Assembly (NCBI GenBank): GCA_934045905.1
Contig: OW203766.1
Span: 26,902,309 to 26,966,308 of the forward strand
Direction: 5' to 3'
DNA: 64,000 bases
From: Leuctra nigra
Taxonomy: Eukaryota; Arthropoda; Insecta; Plecoptera; Leuctridae
Shown here piece by piece: positions 22,940 through 35,400 of the stretch. The position numbers were made by a program, and so were the translations under genes. Each line of letters starts with the position of its first letter. The first letter of the stretch is position 1. Under the pieces are notes generated by a model that was given only the letters and a program-made list of their open reading frames with translations, did no database searches and was not told where the DNA came from.

Positions 22940-24040
22940 TACCTACCCTATATAATTATTATCGATTACCTCTCAGTTGCGACATCACAGATACACGTTT
23001 CTGAACATTAGAGCTAGAAGGCCAGGAGTCAATTTAAATCATTCTTGATGAGAGATCAGTCTGCCTTCGTCCTATTTGTAATGCAATTGTGACACTATAA
23101 TATTGAAAAAAAAATTAAATATAAAACTGTATTTGTGGCCTTCACAATTTCTTGATTTTATGATTTCAAATGTGCGCAATTTGAAAACGATAAAATTGAC
23201 ATTGTGGCCTTTAGTTTCTAAAGTACAGATTTATTAATTCGAAAAAAAAATACTATATTTTCGTACTCTTTTAAATCATCAGTGATATTTTTAAATGAGA
23301 ACTTCAACCACAATAACAAAATACACTAGTCCCCCCCCCCCCCCCCTCGAAAATATGATCCACAATATCTCGTCATAGTTCGCCCCCTCGTTGCTTTCTC
23401 ACCATAGAGCCATCCATCTCTTCTTTTGATACCACCAACCTAAGTACTTTACAAACTCACGTGCCTCCTTCTATAATAAAAGCATTTCGTCTTGGTTTTA
23501 AGAGCAAATTCTTGTTACCTTCTTGTGAACTTGTTGGTAATGAAGCTAGCATGGTCTGGAAGTAGTTAATTAATAATATCATAATATATTGTTGTATGCT
23601 TGCTGTTCCTTGGAATTATAAACCATGAGGTTTCGGCTTCGACTAAGCGTGAACGGTGATGATGTCGCTTTCTGAGATTTCACAGGTGTCTTAAAGGCTC
23701 AGGCAAAGGCACATTGTCATCTTAAAGGAGATCGACAAATCACAATCTAGAATTAATGATGTTCTGAATGAAGCAGTTATATTTAGTGTCAGCAATGACG
23801 TGGTTGTAGGTTGAGAGCCTACTAGTGCGACCCTTCCCTAAGCTCAGGAAAAAAGATAATTGTCGAGCACAGGAAAGCACTTGTGCTATTTTTTTATTAT
23901 TTCTATTAATCCATGATTGTTTATAACTATTTAATTTTTCCTTCAGTGCATATTTTAATAACATCTGGAGATCTGTAAGTTTGAAGCTAATAAAAGATCG
24001 GGTTTAGGTTGACGTCATTAGGGTACATTATCTATGGATA
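22940..24040. other. Gene-free stretch with a C16 run
   Basis: AT-rich DNA with a pure run of 16 C at 23331-23346. The minus frame at 23740-23964 has no recognisable domain. Confidence 0.45.
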
Positions 24041-24600
24041 CTTGTTTATAATGGTATTTAACGTAGCACTGCTCTACAACTAGTTTCATCGCAACGGATA
24101 AATGTTGTGAAGATTATTGATATAAAATGGTGAAGAATGATGGAGGTTAGAAAGAGGCGGACGTGGCCTATTAGATTAGAAGGGAACCATAATTTGTTTC
24201 TCGACTGAGGAAAAGCACAAAAATCCTCTGCTACAAGAATCTTCTACTTAATTTTTTTCTTTCTGGGGCTTAACGTCGCACTGTTCTGCAGCGAGGCTAA
24301 TGGCGACGGATGTATGATTATGATGATGATTGGGAGATGATGGTGAAGAGTAGGTTAGGATGGAAGGTGGGAAGGAGGCGGTCGTGGCCTATTAGTAGTG
24401 TACCTTCCCAGCATTTGCCTGTCGACTGAGGAAATACCCCGATACAAACCCAGTCAGGAAGACGGCCGCGGGAATCGAACCCGGGCCTCCGGAATACAAG
24501 TTCAGAGCGTTACCACTCAGCCATACCTGTTCCGTAACTATACAGGAATCGAACTCGGTCCTCTGGATTGCATGTGAGAGCTAAACTTACACAATACCAC
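24041..24600 (-). mobile_element. Family S SINE, old copy interrupted by a younger SINE
   Basis: On the minus strand, 24600-24541 has a tRNA-like head with GAGTTCGATTCCTG, and 24240-24041 has the matching body and 3' end (CCTCAGTCGAGAAACAAAT, AATAGGCCACGTCCGCCTC, GAGCAGTGCTACGTTAAA). The younger copy at 24252-24533 lies between the two parts. The sequence is well diverged from the younger copy, so the outer copy is older. Confidence 0.5.
24252..24533 (-). mobile_element. tRNA-derived SINE (family S), near-complete copy
   Basis: Read on the minus strand, the head is ATGGCTGAGTGGTAACGCTC with an A box TGGCTGAGTGG (24523-24513) and a B box GGTTCGATTCC (24481-24471), the internal RNA polymerase III promoter. 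The body runs GGCCGTCTTCCTGACTGG, CAGTCGACAGGCAAATGCTG, GGCCACGACCGCCTCCTTCC, then GCTGCAGAACAGTGCGACG, and ends in A-rich sequence. Five further copies or fragments lie in the window, and 62774-63050 and 61757-61988 are the closest relatives. It encodes no protein and depends on a partner LINE. Confidence 0.85.
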
Positions 24601-26034
24601 GTGTTAGATAAAATTAGATGTTTTTCACATTTTATTCTGTATGTTTGCATTTGCAACACGGCGGGGGAAGAGTAATTTGTTAAGTAATAAATTCTTCTCT
24701 TACATATCATTTAATGTTGTTTGTTGCATTTTTACACAGTTTTATTACAGCTTTATGACGTTTACAGATAAATATTACGCTAATGAGCAATCCCAACGAA
24801 TGTAAATAACGTGTTTAACTATCCAAGTATAATTACTCGTCTCTAAATTTTACTAAAAAACGAAGAACTCTATCTTTTAGCTGTAGTCTACATTTTAATC
24901 ACCAATACAGATATAAAGTGTTTTAAAGATTTAAAATTAGTGATTTAAAATAGAATGAGGGATGCACTTAGAGTTTTATAATCGTGTGACGTCTGGAATA
25001 AAGCTATAAAAGTTTTATTGTTAATTTGTCTCATGAAAAGCATGATATTGTCTAGTGTATCATCACATTTTCGTTCATGTAGTACTGCAATGTATGCAAT
25101 TGCATTTATGCATAATGCATGTTTCTATTAATTGTACGTGAGGTTTCAATTCCTGGGCAGGTACTTATTAAAAATAATATATTGGCGGAAATATATTAAA
25201 TAATTATATAATATATTCTAGAACATAAAATAGTGTACATGTTAATTTGTATGTTCTATGGGAGAATATGTTAAATACGTTTTAAAATATGGTGTCTAAA
25301 ATATCATTGACATTAGAATATTACTACTTTTAATGAAGTGTATTTACTATTTTTTTTTACGATGTGTAACTTTACTTTTTTATATCCCAACTAATTATAA
25401 TATATGAATAAAATTAATTCTCCAAATAATTTGCAAATTTTATGGTCGATAATAATAGGACCAGGTCCAGTTAAAAACAACATAATTATGATGAAATTAT
25501 ATGGTGAGTGTGACAAGAAATAGTTCTACCGTGACAACTAGGAATGTTATTCAAGTTTTCTTCCACTTTATTTTTAATCGATATGTCAATTTTTGTCAAG
25601 AGTCTTATGTCAACCTTGGGCCTGTCCATCCAACGGACAGAAAAACTATAATGTAGCTGACTTTGTGTGCCTTCGCTGACTCTAGACTGTGCAATAATAA
25701 CATACTGCTTTTACATCAAAAGGTCAAAACTTTTATCCAAGATGAAATCGATTTTCAATATTTGATAAAAAGAAATTTTTCTCCTTGACCTCCTGTCATC
25801 TCCAACTCTACTTCACGTTTTAGCTATTTTTTGGCAAGTCTATTTGGAACTTTTATAAACTCTAGAAAATTAATTGTCTTTATCATAAGGTTTTGACATT
25901 CGGCACTTGACACATTTTTTTCAAAGAATTGAAGTAGTATTTTATGTGTCGCATATAAAAAGTAGACGACCGAAGTAATTTGCTGGATGGAAAATATGAA
26001 AAACTCGAAGTTTTACTCTAAATGGCACGTGGTA
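24601..26034. other. AT-rich, gene-free stretch
   Basis: No gene is supported. A short self-complementary patch, GCATTTATGCATAATGCATG, lies near 25102. Confidence 0.5.
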
Positions 26035-26240
26035 TTAAAATGATTGATGACTGACTTGGGCTCAAGAGGTCAGGGGTTCTATTCCCGAGGTCGTCCTTCA
26101 TGACGATAGACAAATGATGGGGAGGTTCCCTACTAATAGGACACAACCACCCTCTTCTCAACCTTACCTTTATTCATCATCATCATCCATCCGTATTGCC
26201 ATAGACATGCTGTAGAAAAGTGCGACGTTAAACACAAAAA
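26035..26240 (+). mobile_element. Family S SINE, diverged copy
   Basis: A B-box remnant GGGTTCTATTCCCG, GTCGTCCTTCATGAC, ACAAATGATGGGGAGGTTCC, TACTAATAGGACACAACCACC and CATCCGTATTGCCATAGAC, then GTAGAAAAGTGCGACGTTAA and a short A-run follow family S order. The A box is lost. It is similar in age to the 5597-5812 copy. Confidence 0.65.
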
Positions 26241-26389
26241 GATCGGGTCGTAAATCTAACATATGAGAAAGAAAAGTATAAAATATGTTGTGGACGAAAT
26301 TTCTTATCCCCAATTTAATACCCGTCTGTTACTTCAAACCATAAATATTGGGAAAATTCTAAAATTATTGATTTTGAATATCATATTTA

Positions 26390-28790
26390 CTAGGAAAACG
26401 CTTAGTGTAACGCGTTGATGAGCGAGCACGGGTACGTGCAAATTCTCGAACCGGAAATGCGTACACAACGCACAGGAAACATATACATCCATATTGAATT
26501 GATTATGATATCAACTTAAAAGTGTATGCTTTTCATCGAAACTTTAAAATAGCATCTAAGCACCTGGTTCATAAAGCAAATGAGTTGATGAGCGAGCACG
26601 GATACGCGCAACACCTCGAACCGAAATTTTGTCTATCGAAAATGTCATTAAAAGCCAATAATTCTAAAATTTCGCCACAGATTTGTATAGAAATCTCAAA
26701 ACATTCCTAAAATATTGGTCCAAATAACCATGCAAAGCTTTAAGTTGATCGATTGAACCTTTATGATTGAACTGTTCCGTGTTAATTTTCAAAAATCACA
26801 GGATCTCCTTCAAAAAATATACCTGAGACCTCTCATATGATTGAGCGAGCGAAGCGAGCGTCTCCATTTGGCTCTTTTGGCACGGACCTCTGTTTTTTTT
26901 TTTGTTTTTTTTTTTTTTTTCTGTTACTGACGATATACAGGTCAGAGTTTTTCTTCGATCGAGCTGAAATTTTGCACACATGTACGTAACATTTCTGATT
27001 GTTGCAGACCCTAATTTTTTTGAAATCCATTGATTGGTTCAAATTTAAAAAAAATTAACTTTCGATTGGTTGTTTTGATCAAATTGAAATTTTGACAAGT
27101 CATTACCCCCAACATTGTACCCAATCAAACAAAGTTTCAGCCAAATCCTCCCATTGGTTAAAATTTAAAACCATCTTTCCTGTGTTTTTAGAAATTTAAA
27201 CTATAACCGATTGAACGATCAACTTATAACTTCGCATGATGGTTGGGTCCAACATTATCTGCATTTTTGACAATTTTCATACTAATCTGTGTTTAAATCC
27301 AAACGTTATTGACATTTTACGGACTATTAGCGTGTTGGCTGTCAAATTCACGGCGACTTCGACTCTTCAGTTCAAGGCAAGGTAGTTAGAGCAGAAACTT
27401 TCAAACGCAAATGAAACTGATAATGACCGTTCAACAGTCGATCTGATATTGTGTAGACACACTTATATCATATGAGTGGTCTCAGGTATATTTTTTGAAG
27501 GAGATCCTGTGATTTTTGAAAATTAACACGGAACAGTTCAATCATAAAGGTTCAATTGATCAACTTAAAGCTTTGCATGGTTATTTGGACCAATATTTTA
27601 GGAATGTTTTGAGATTTCTATACAAATCTGTGGCGAAATTTTAGAATTATTGGCTTTTAATGACATTTTCGATAGACAGAATTTCGGTTCGAGGTGTTGC
27701 GCGTATCCGTGCTCGCTCATCAACGCGTTACTCAGATTCATTGGTTAAAATTTAAATAAATATCTCCTGATAGGCTGAAAAATGAAAACGGTCTTCGATA
27801 ATTCTGATCAAACTCATATTTTGCATGATCATTAAGACCAATATTGTCTCTTATTTTACAAAATTTCATCCCAATCAGTTAAGAACGTATGAAGTTATTT
27901 ACATTTTTAATATCTGTCAGTAATGAAGTATCGAAATGAATGTTTTCCAGTGCCAATTGAAAATTGATTCTGATTTGCTTTATGAACCAGGTGCTTAGAT
28001 GCTATTTTAAAGTTTCGATGAAAAGCATACACTTTTAAGTTGATATCATAATCAATTCCATATGGATGTATATGTTTTCTGTGCGTTGTGTACGCATTTC
28101 CGGTTCGAGAATTTGCACGTACCCGTGCTCGCTCATCAACGCGTTACACTGAGCGTTTTCCTAGTATAAGTGTGTCTACACAATATCAGATCGACTGTTG
28201 AACGGTCATTATCAGTTTCATTTGCGTTTGAAAGTTTCTGCTCTAACTACCTTGCCTTGAACTGAAGAGTCGAAGTCGCCGTGAATTTGACAGCCAACAC
28301 GCAAATAGTCCGTAAAATGTCAATAACGTTTGGATTTAAACACAGATTTGTATGAAAATTGTCAAAAATGCAGATAATGTTGGTCCCAACCATCATGCGA
28401 AGTTATAAGTTGATCGTTCAATCGGTTATAGTTTAAATTTCTAAAAACACAAGAAAGATGGTTTTAATTTTTAACCAATGGGAGGATTTGGCTGAAACTT
28501 TGTTTGATTGGGTACAATGTTGGGGGTAATGACTTGTTAAAATTTCAATTTGATCAAAACAACCAATCGAAAGTTAATTTTTTTTAAATTTGAACCAATC
28601 AATGGATTTCAAAAAAATTAGGGTCTGCAACAATCAGAAATGTTACGTACATGTGTGCAAAATTTCAGCTCGATCGAAGAAAAACTCTGACCTGTATATC
28701 GTCAGTAACAGAAAAAAAAAAACAAAAAAAAAAAAAAACAGAGGTCCGTGCCAAAAGAGCCAAAAGGAGACGCTCGCTTCGCTCGCTCAA
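26390..28790 (-). mobile_element. Helitron-like element (family H), outer copy split by an opposite copy
   Basis: On the minus strand the element starts TTGAGCGAGCGAAGCGAGCG (28790 downward) after a host A and ends GCGTTTTCCTAG (26390) before a host T. Removing 26841-28164 leaves about 1,077 bp. That segment is interrupted at a point whose joined sequence (CATATGA+TATAAGTG) occurs unbroken inside the inner copy near 27465-27477. Relative to the inner copy it lacks about 250 bp matching 27732-27975. It has no Rep/helicase frame. The strong inverted symmetry of 26.4-28.8 kb comes from this nesting. Confidence 0.75.
26841..28164 (+). mobile_element. Helitron-like element (family H), inner complete copy, 1,324 bp
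   Basis: The element starts TTGAGCGAGCG after host A (26840) and ends TTTTCCTAG (28164) before host T (28165). The 3' stem AACGC...GCGTT and the inverted subterminal GCTCGCTCA at about 28130 are intact. An internal block at 27711-27731 (GTGCTCGCTCATCAACGCGTT) repeats the 3' subterminal motif but lacks the terminal stem and CTAG. The element therefore looks like two 3' ends in series, as expected when replication reads past a damaged terminator. It has no coding capacity. The 3' 430 bp matches 7255-8098, minus the hAT insert there. Confidence 0.8.
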
Positions 28791-31763
28791 TAAAAGTCTG
28801 TCCATGAAAGGAACGTCCGGATATTATTTTTTATCTTATATGAAAATGTAAGAAAGAAAGTCTCAGTTTCTTTTGATAAATCGATCTAGTTATTAATTTA
28901 ATCTGGAAAAGAGCTTTGAGCTTTCAATGTCCGATATTTCTTGCAAAAGCTCGACTACTGGCGAGGGAATTTGCAGCTTCTGGACATTGAATTCCAATAA
29001 AACAAGAAGCATGCTTCAAAAGCTCGGCTCAGATGTGCTTGGGATCACCGACTAAGAACAAGTTTTAACTATAAAGCTCAAATAGCACATTTTAACGATA
29101 TTCAAAGCTAAAGTTGAACTTTGAAGAGGAAAGTTAGGATAATATCGTTATGGATTAACTTTGAACAGTATCTGTTTCAATTCAATTTCTCTCAAACTTA
29201 TGAACAAACATCACTTTGTATAACGGCTAGATAAAATAAACAATACCAATTTATTGAATTTAAAAAGTTTTAGTTTATCTAAAATGACAATACAGCATCT
29301 GTAACATTACTGACGTCAGTACCTTCAGAGACCAATGAGACGAAGCAAAATAGCTTCCGAGGAAAATTGCAATTTTCTCAGGGTCTAATTTCTTATACCT
29401 AGGAAACTTGGATTATCCATTGACGCCCTGTTAAAAATCTACGTTTCATTAATTATAAATACTTTCAAGCAAACATGGCTGGTCAGTTGTATATTTTCCA
29501 ATATTTCCATTGTGCTTTTTTATAGGTCGTTCCAATAATTTCCAACCGACAAATCAACAAATTCCGCCACACAATTTCCGCTCCCTTTTTACACTCCTCC
29601 CCGACAAAAAAAACACACTAACAACTACTTTTAAACGTCCGTTAGCCACGAAAGTGTCCACCCTTCAATTAGGTCAAATTACGCATTCATAATATTATTC
29701 ACCTCTCCATTTTGTCACTCCACCATTTATAGACACCTGCAGTGAAACATAAGACACCTGTAGCCTCTACTGCGCAGTCGCCAACTTCCGTCGTTCGGAA
29801 ACCGACTAAGTGTTGAAAGTATTTAGTTGCCTGGATTCAGGTGATTAGCTGCTAAACGATCTTCCCACGGCGAACTATCACCTATTATTAACAAGATATA
29901 AGGATTCGATTTGAACTATGCATGTTAAAAAGGCAGGAAAATGGAATTGATATCCAGGATCATTTAGGAAGCAAACATTATACTTCCTAAGATAAACGGA
30001 GAATACCGGCACAAGGAAATTTGACTCCTTTTAAACAAGCTTTTTTATAGAGGTCGTAATACATCGAAGATCATTCAAGAGTAAATTTTATGAGTGATTA
30101 TATTGTCTTACTTCATAAAAACGTGCGTTTTAAAAAGTATTATAAAAATGTATATGTTCAATTTAATAGATCACACAGTCCAATCATATGGATTTTATAC
30201 ATACTAAAATTAATTAACAAAGTCCAATTTTTATTTTTTTTATTAAAAAAGCAGTAAATGCAGATGTGCCCTTTTCTTTTTGGGTTGGTTTTTGACGGGG
30301 TGTAAGTTTAAGTGGTTATTCAAGGTAGGTATTGAATTTAAATAAATAAATGCAAAGAAAGAAAGAAAAAAAGAAAGAAAAAGGAAGGCAATGAACGACA
30401 TATATATCTAAATTGTACGCTCACTCAAAATAACATTGAAAATTGGTCCAAATTCTTAAATTCGTTTATTTAATCATAATATCTAAAATCCTGTTGTAAC
30501 ACCAAGATAGTTCCAATAAAAGGTCACAACCCCCACTACACTAACTGTCTAAACCCTCAACCACCCTTTGTCTCACATCAACACATTTACATAAATCTTT
30601 TTTGTCCGACCCCATATCAAGATGTTCCACAATTAACAACCATTATTCACTATAACTAAACTAGAACTGTCAACACACCTATCGTGTCACAATTGTCACG
30701 ATCATTGAAGTTCTGCTCGCGACTATTGTGTCTTTATTTTCTGACCCATGACCTCTGTTAGGTCATGCACATGCCTACTTTTATCTGATCCACTGCCCTC
30801 TAGAATCGCGTGGCCGTTAACTGCGGCTCCACCGCCCTCGAAATGCCGTGTTAATTGCTAAATAGAGTTAATGAAGGCTTTTGCCAACAGCTTAACGGTA
30901 TATAATAATATAATCGGTCGAGTTTATGTTAGGGGTTGAAGTTGGTAATGGGGAGATATGTGTCGCTTAGGTCGTATATGGATTTAAAAGTTGAAGTTAA
31001 TGTTAATGGAAGTGAAAAAGAGTGTAGAGAAGGTGAAGTTTATGTTTTTGTGATTATAAAAATATTATTTATGGTGGCAAGTATATAAAAATTCTAGATA
31101 ATTATTATTCTGTAAGTTTATATAAGTTTTTTTACTTATTTATTTTATAGCTGCCCAAATTAAGATGCCTTATACCTTCTAGGTCACGTTTTAATCTCGT
31201 TAATAAAAATGGTAGATTGATATATTTTTGTATGCCCAGTAAAGTTTTCTGTTTAGCTTTGAAACAACTTAGGATGGTTCCATGTAGGGAAGGGTCCCGC
31301 TACCCGGTTTTGTACGCACAACTACGTCATTGTGGGCGGAGCTACATGTTAATGAATAGCAAGGTGACGCGCCAAATTTAAATCAAAATTATTAACATTT
31401 GTATTAATCTCGTAAATCCTGTGATAATTAATATTATTATAACATTTCGTCTGACGTTATAAATTGGTAGTATAGCATTGAATATCATAGACAGAATCCA
31501 CATGTTACAATTTTTATTATTTAATATACTCGATTTAGCGTTCCGGGAAAAAAAATCTTCTAGAAATCTGTGCTTAAAAGTAGTGATTTCTGAGAAAAGA
31601 ATAAAATGTAATCCATTCTTGAGAGAAATATGTTATTTCTTCGCGAAATTCCACTCCTTTCTCTGATACATTTCATATTTGATATTTTGCGAATTTCCAG
31701 CCGTTGTTCAACACTGACAAACAACGTCCTTTTTTATTAGATTTGATTTATTGTTTCGGCAAA
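28791..31763. other. Gene-free stretch
   Basis: Unique-looking DNA, moderately less AT-rich at 29.5-29.9 and 30.7-30.9 kb. A GAAA-rich tract lies at about 30355-30387. No open frame with a recognisable domain. Confidence 0.45.
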
Positions 31764-31788
31764 AGAGAGAGAGAGAGAGAGAGAGAGA
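31764..31788 (+). repeat. (AG)12 microsatellite
   Basis: An uninterrupted AG dinucleotide run of 25 bases, likely polymorphic in length. It sits just left of a slightly GC-richer patch at 31.8-32.0 kb with no supported gene. Confidence 0.9.
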
Positions 31789-32239
31789 ACTCGCATATGA
31801 TTCATGGCCCACATTTCGTCGCCATTGTTTTCCTTAGACGCAATCTTATTTGCAACTTTGCACGCGATTTTCGATCAAATTCAATTTTCCCTCCTACGAC
31901 TAACTTCTCAGCTACAATCCGATCTCGTCTTCACCAAATGCGGTGATTTCATCACGCCACTTTTGTGCGCGAATTTACAGAGAGACTCCGTGGCTTGAAT
32001 ACAAACTTTATTTAAAACGAGATAAAAGAGAGAAACATTCTATTTGATTTGATTGCCAAATTAATTTAACTCTTTACAAAAGCGACCATTAGTGAGGTAA
32101 AGTCTACATTTAGTGAAATTTGGTCCTAAGCGTGAATTTGATTTTCTACTCTTTGCATTTTTTGTAAAACTTTGGGTTTTAGGTTTTGGGAAGGAATATG
32201 GAGATGATTGGGAGATAATTGAGATAAAATTATGATATT

Positions 32240-32266
32240 GATGATGATGATGATGATGATGATGAT
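32240..32266 (+). repeat. (GAT)9 microsatellite
   Basis: Nine GAT trinucleotides in a row. The minus frame through it reads as polyisoleucine and is not a protein. Confidence 0.9.
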
Positions 32267-35200
32267 AATGACGACAAATTGTGGAAATGAAGGTGAAAAC
32301 TGAGGAAATGACAGAGGAAAATCCATCTTTTCAGAAATGTCGTCTTTGCAAATGTCACAATGAGTGTCTGATTTACGTCTTGAAAAATCTCTATCTGATT
32401 ATTCGGTCTTTTCCATAATAAATCTCTATAATTTTTTAGATTTTCATGGCTTATGTGGAGATATAACTGTAACCGATAGTGTTTTGCAATGAAATTGTAG
32501 GAAAAATATATTTAGTTTTTTAATCATTTACCCCTTGACAGCCTATAACTCACTGAACACACCATTACAATTATAATTTACAACTAAAAAATAAATGAAC
32601 TTATTTACGACAAACAAAAATACATCAAGCGTTGAAGGTAATGGCAAATCTTTTGTTGACTGCATTTTATAATCTTGAGCTCTCTCCTTATTCGTAAATC
32701 TTTTCTCATCACATTTTATTCTACCCACAATTCCCGGTATACTTGCCATGTGATATCTGACAGCTCTCACCTGAGCTTCATCACATATATCACACGCGGA
32801 GTTCTGAAGAATTGTGTTGATGATTTAAACGCAGTTAAATTCACTTAGATGCAGTTAAATGATAATGCGCGACGCTAAAAGCACTGATCATGCGATATGT
32901 TGTAGTTACATCATTCAAAGATGTACCGGGAATTTATTGTTACCAAAGGAAATCTAAGAATTGTAAGTTTTTATTTTTCATTTATTAGATTTAAAAAAAC
33001 AACATTTAAATACTCTTTATGAACGTTTTGAAAATATAAAAGACGTAACTAAGACGTATATGATGTGTGGAATTTTATAATAAAAGTGAAAATTGTATTA
33101 GTACCCTTAATCAGGGGCCCTTTGAAAATGTGAAGGCGAAATGCCTCTGCGGCATTAATATTAATTAAATATATAATATAATAAATTAGTAACACATCAC
33201 AATTATTAATGTGCTATATTCAAAATTGGTAATACACATTTTTATTAAATATGAAAATAATGAATTATTAAATTTCTAAAATGCGTGCCAGAAACTCGAA
33301 TGAAAACCTATGAAGGCAATCTAATAAATTAATATTTTGTACTAAATACCTGTCAACGCTAAAGTAGTATTTTATTATATGAAAATAATTCATTCGAATG
33401 TTTAGCAAAATTACAGATTTCGATGAGTTGACTTTTCGGAGAGATTATGCGTCCTCTCAAATTTGAACTCAAGTTTCAGCCGAGAAGATTGCTCTGACTC
33501 AACTGTGCAGTAGTGCATTGATGTTGACCGAGAAATTATCACTTCTACTCCAAACCGCGTCTTTATAACATATCAATGCGGATATCGGCAAAATACATTA
33601 ATTTCAGACCATATGTTGTATAATGAGCGGTTTGAGATAAAATATTCCATTCCTCCCTACAAAACTAGACAACGGTATAATATATTATACCATGAGCTGC
33701 CTACATTTCGCATCCCGTTACACCACGAATAATATTATAGTAGTACCATACTTTATCTAAATTATTACTTATTGTTTATGCGGTAACTTTTAAAGCAACT
33801 TGCAAGAAGTATCATATTTTTCTTAACAAAGATTATAATGTTTAAAAACTTCTTTTTTTCTCACTAAAAGTATCTGATATATAAACCAAAAGTTTAAATT
33901 TTTAGAGTGTTTGCCTTAATAGTATAAAAGCCACCAGCCATCACATAATATTTTTCTTAAAAAAGGTATACACTACTACGTGCTTGTCCTTTGTGGTAAC
34001 ATACCTTATTTGCTTCGTTTATATCATTTGCAATCCATTTTTCATGTGGTGGGATCGTTTATTGTTACTATATACTTAGTTTCAATGTTCTTGTTTAGGT
34101 GTTTGGTAATTTTCAATCGTTATTGTGGTCTGACTTTGTGGTTCGAATTGACTGGAAGGGACGGATTGGTGTGTAGTGCTATGTTCACACCATTGAACTG
34201 GCTATATGGAGTTGCAAGTTAGGAAGGAATAGGAACTCAGATACCTACTCAGATCATGTTCAGTCATTTGGACAATCAACAAGTGTTTCTATTGTGATGG
34301 TATAGAAAAAGTTGGCTGGTAGTTTATGTGAAGTTTATATAGGGTTTGTGTAGGGAAGATGTCTGAAGTGTAATGGGTCAGAAAATCGATGTGTATACGT
34401 TACTGAGATGGAAGTGTAACAAAAAGATGTGTCGCTTAAATGGGAGACAGAGAAATAAATACAATCTCAACTATTGACATGAAAAATCAGCGAAAATTAT
34501 TATTTGTATAATTCTGATAAGTTCTTGCCACGTTTAATATTTCTTTTCTTTATGAGCAAAGTGAAGATTGGTAATTTTGGTACCAAATCCCGAATTACAA
34601 TAACGATGCCTTGAATCAAGACTGAAAATCAAGGCCCAAACATTTAGCTAATAATAAATTTTAACACACTTCTCCATGTATAATTTTGTTTTAACTACTT
34701 ATATTCCTCAATTCATGTAATTCAAAAATTGTTCTCACCTACTTCTCCCGTTACAGAGTTTTAATGTGTAATAATGATGTCTTAATCTTCATCCTTGATT
34801 CAAAACTACTTCAGAAATACTTTATTTAATAAATGGTCTCAATCTTGTAAGTTTAATCCTATACTATTCCTATTCTCTATTATGAAATTACAATCTAGCA
34901 AAAATCCTCGGAAATGACCTTCTGCTCCGATTCACAAATATTTCTACTTTAATAACAATAATCCATAACTCTTGCCCTTGTTACACATATGCGGTGATGA
35001 TCGATATAATCGGTCATCTCCTTCACACCTCGCTCTCGATTACAGTTGTTTCGAGATCGATTATTATCGAGATATCGAGATTCAATCGACCATCTTGTAC
35101 GCGGAGTCGAACTAGGTAAGAAGACAGTTGTATGTAAGACACAACACGTACGTTGGATGTGTTATTATAGTAATTGTAGATGAGATAAAAGCGATAATCT

Positions 35201-35317
35201 CGGGCATACCGTAGAGTTGACGTGAGTACAGATTACACTAGGTAATTTAAATCGTAGCAATATGGTTGTAGTTTTGTTTTATATGATTTGAGGGTAATTG
35301 AGATAATTTGGGACTTG
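32267..35317. other. AT-rich, gene-free stretch
   Basis: No gene is supported. GGTATAATATATTATACC at 33674-33691 is an exact 18-bp palindrome. Several ATCGA-type palindromes cluster at 34.99-35.10 kb. Confidence 0.45.
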
Positions 35318-35400
35318 TCATTTCGGAGATTATGGGTTTGAGAAACATTGTTCAATAGAAGACAAAATGATGGGATGGTTCCCATTTTCTGCCGTCCATT
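35318..35400 (+). mobile_element. Possible family S SINE fragment
   Basis: GACAAAATGATGGGATGGTTCCCATTTTCT resembles the ACAAATGATGGGGAGGTTCCCTACTAAT segment of the copy at 26035. Little else is preserved. Confidence 0.25.

Noticed and set aside
26833..27042. Repeated 69-codon peptide also found at 28590-28793
   Set aside because: The identical peptide arises because both frames lie on inverted copies of the same Helitron-like element. The Lys-rich part is its poly-T tract.
31258..31380. Possible MITE around GTGGGCGGAGCTACATG
   Set aside because: Only short inverted strings were found, with no second copy and no target duplication.
34975..35110. Cluster of ATCGA palindromes as a regulatory array
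   Set aside because: The sites are short and irregular, and no promoter context was found.
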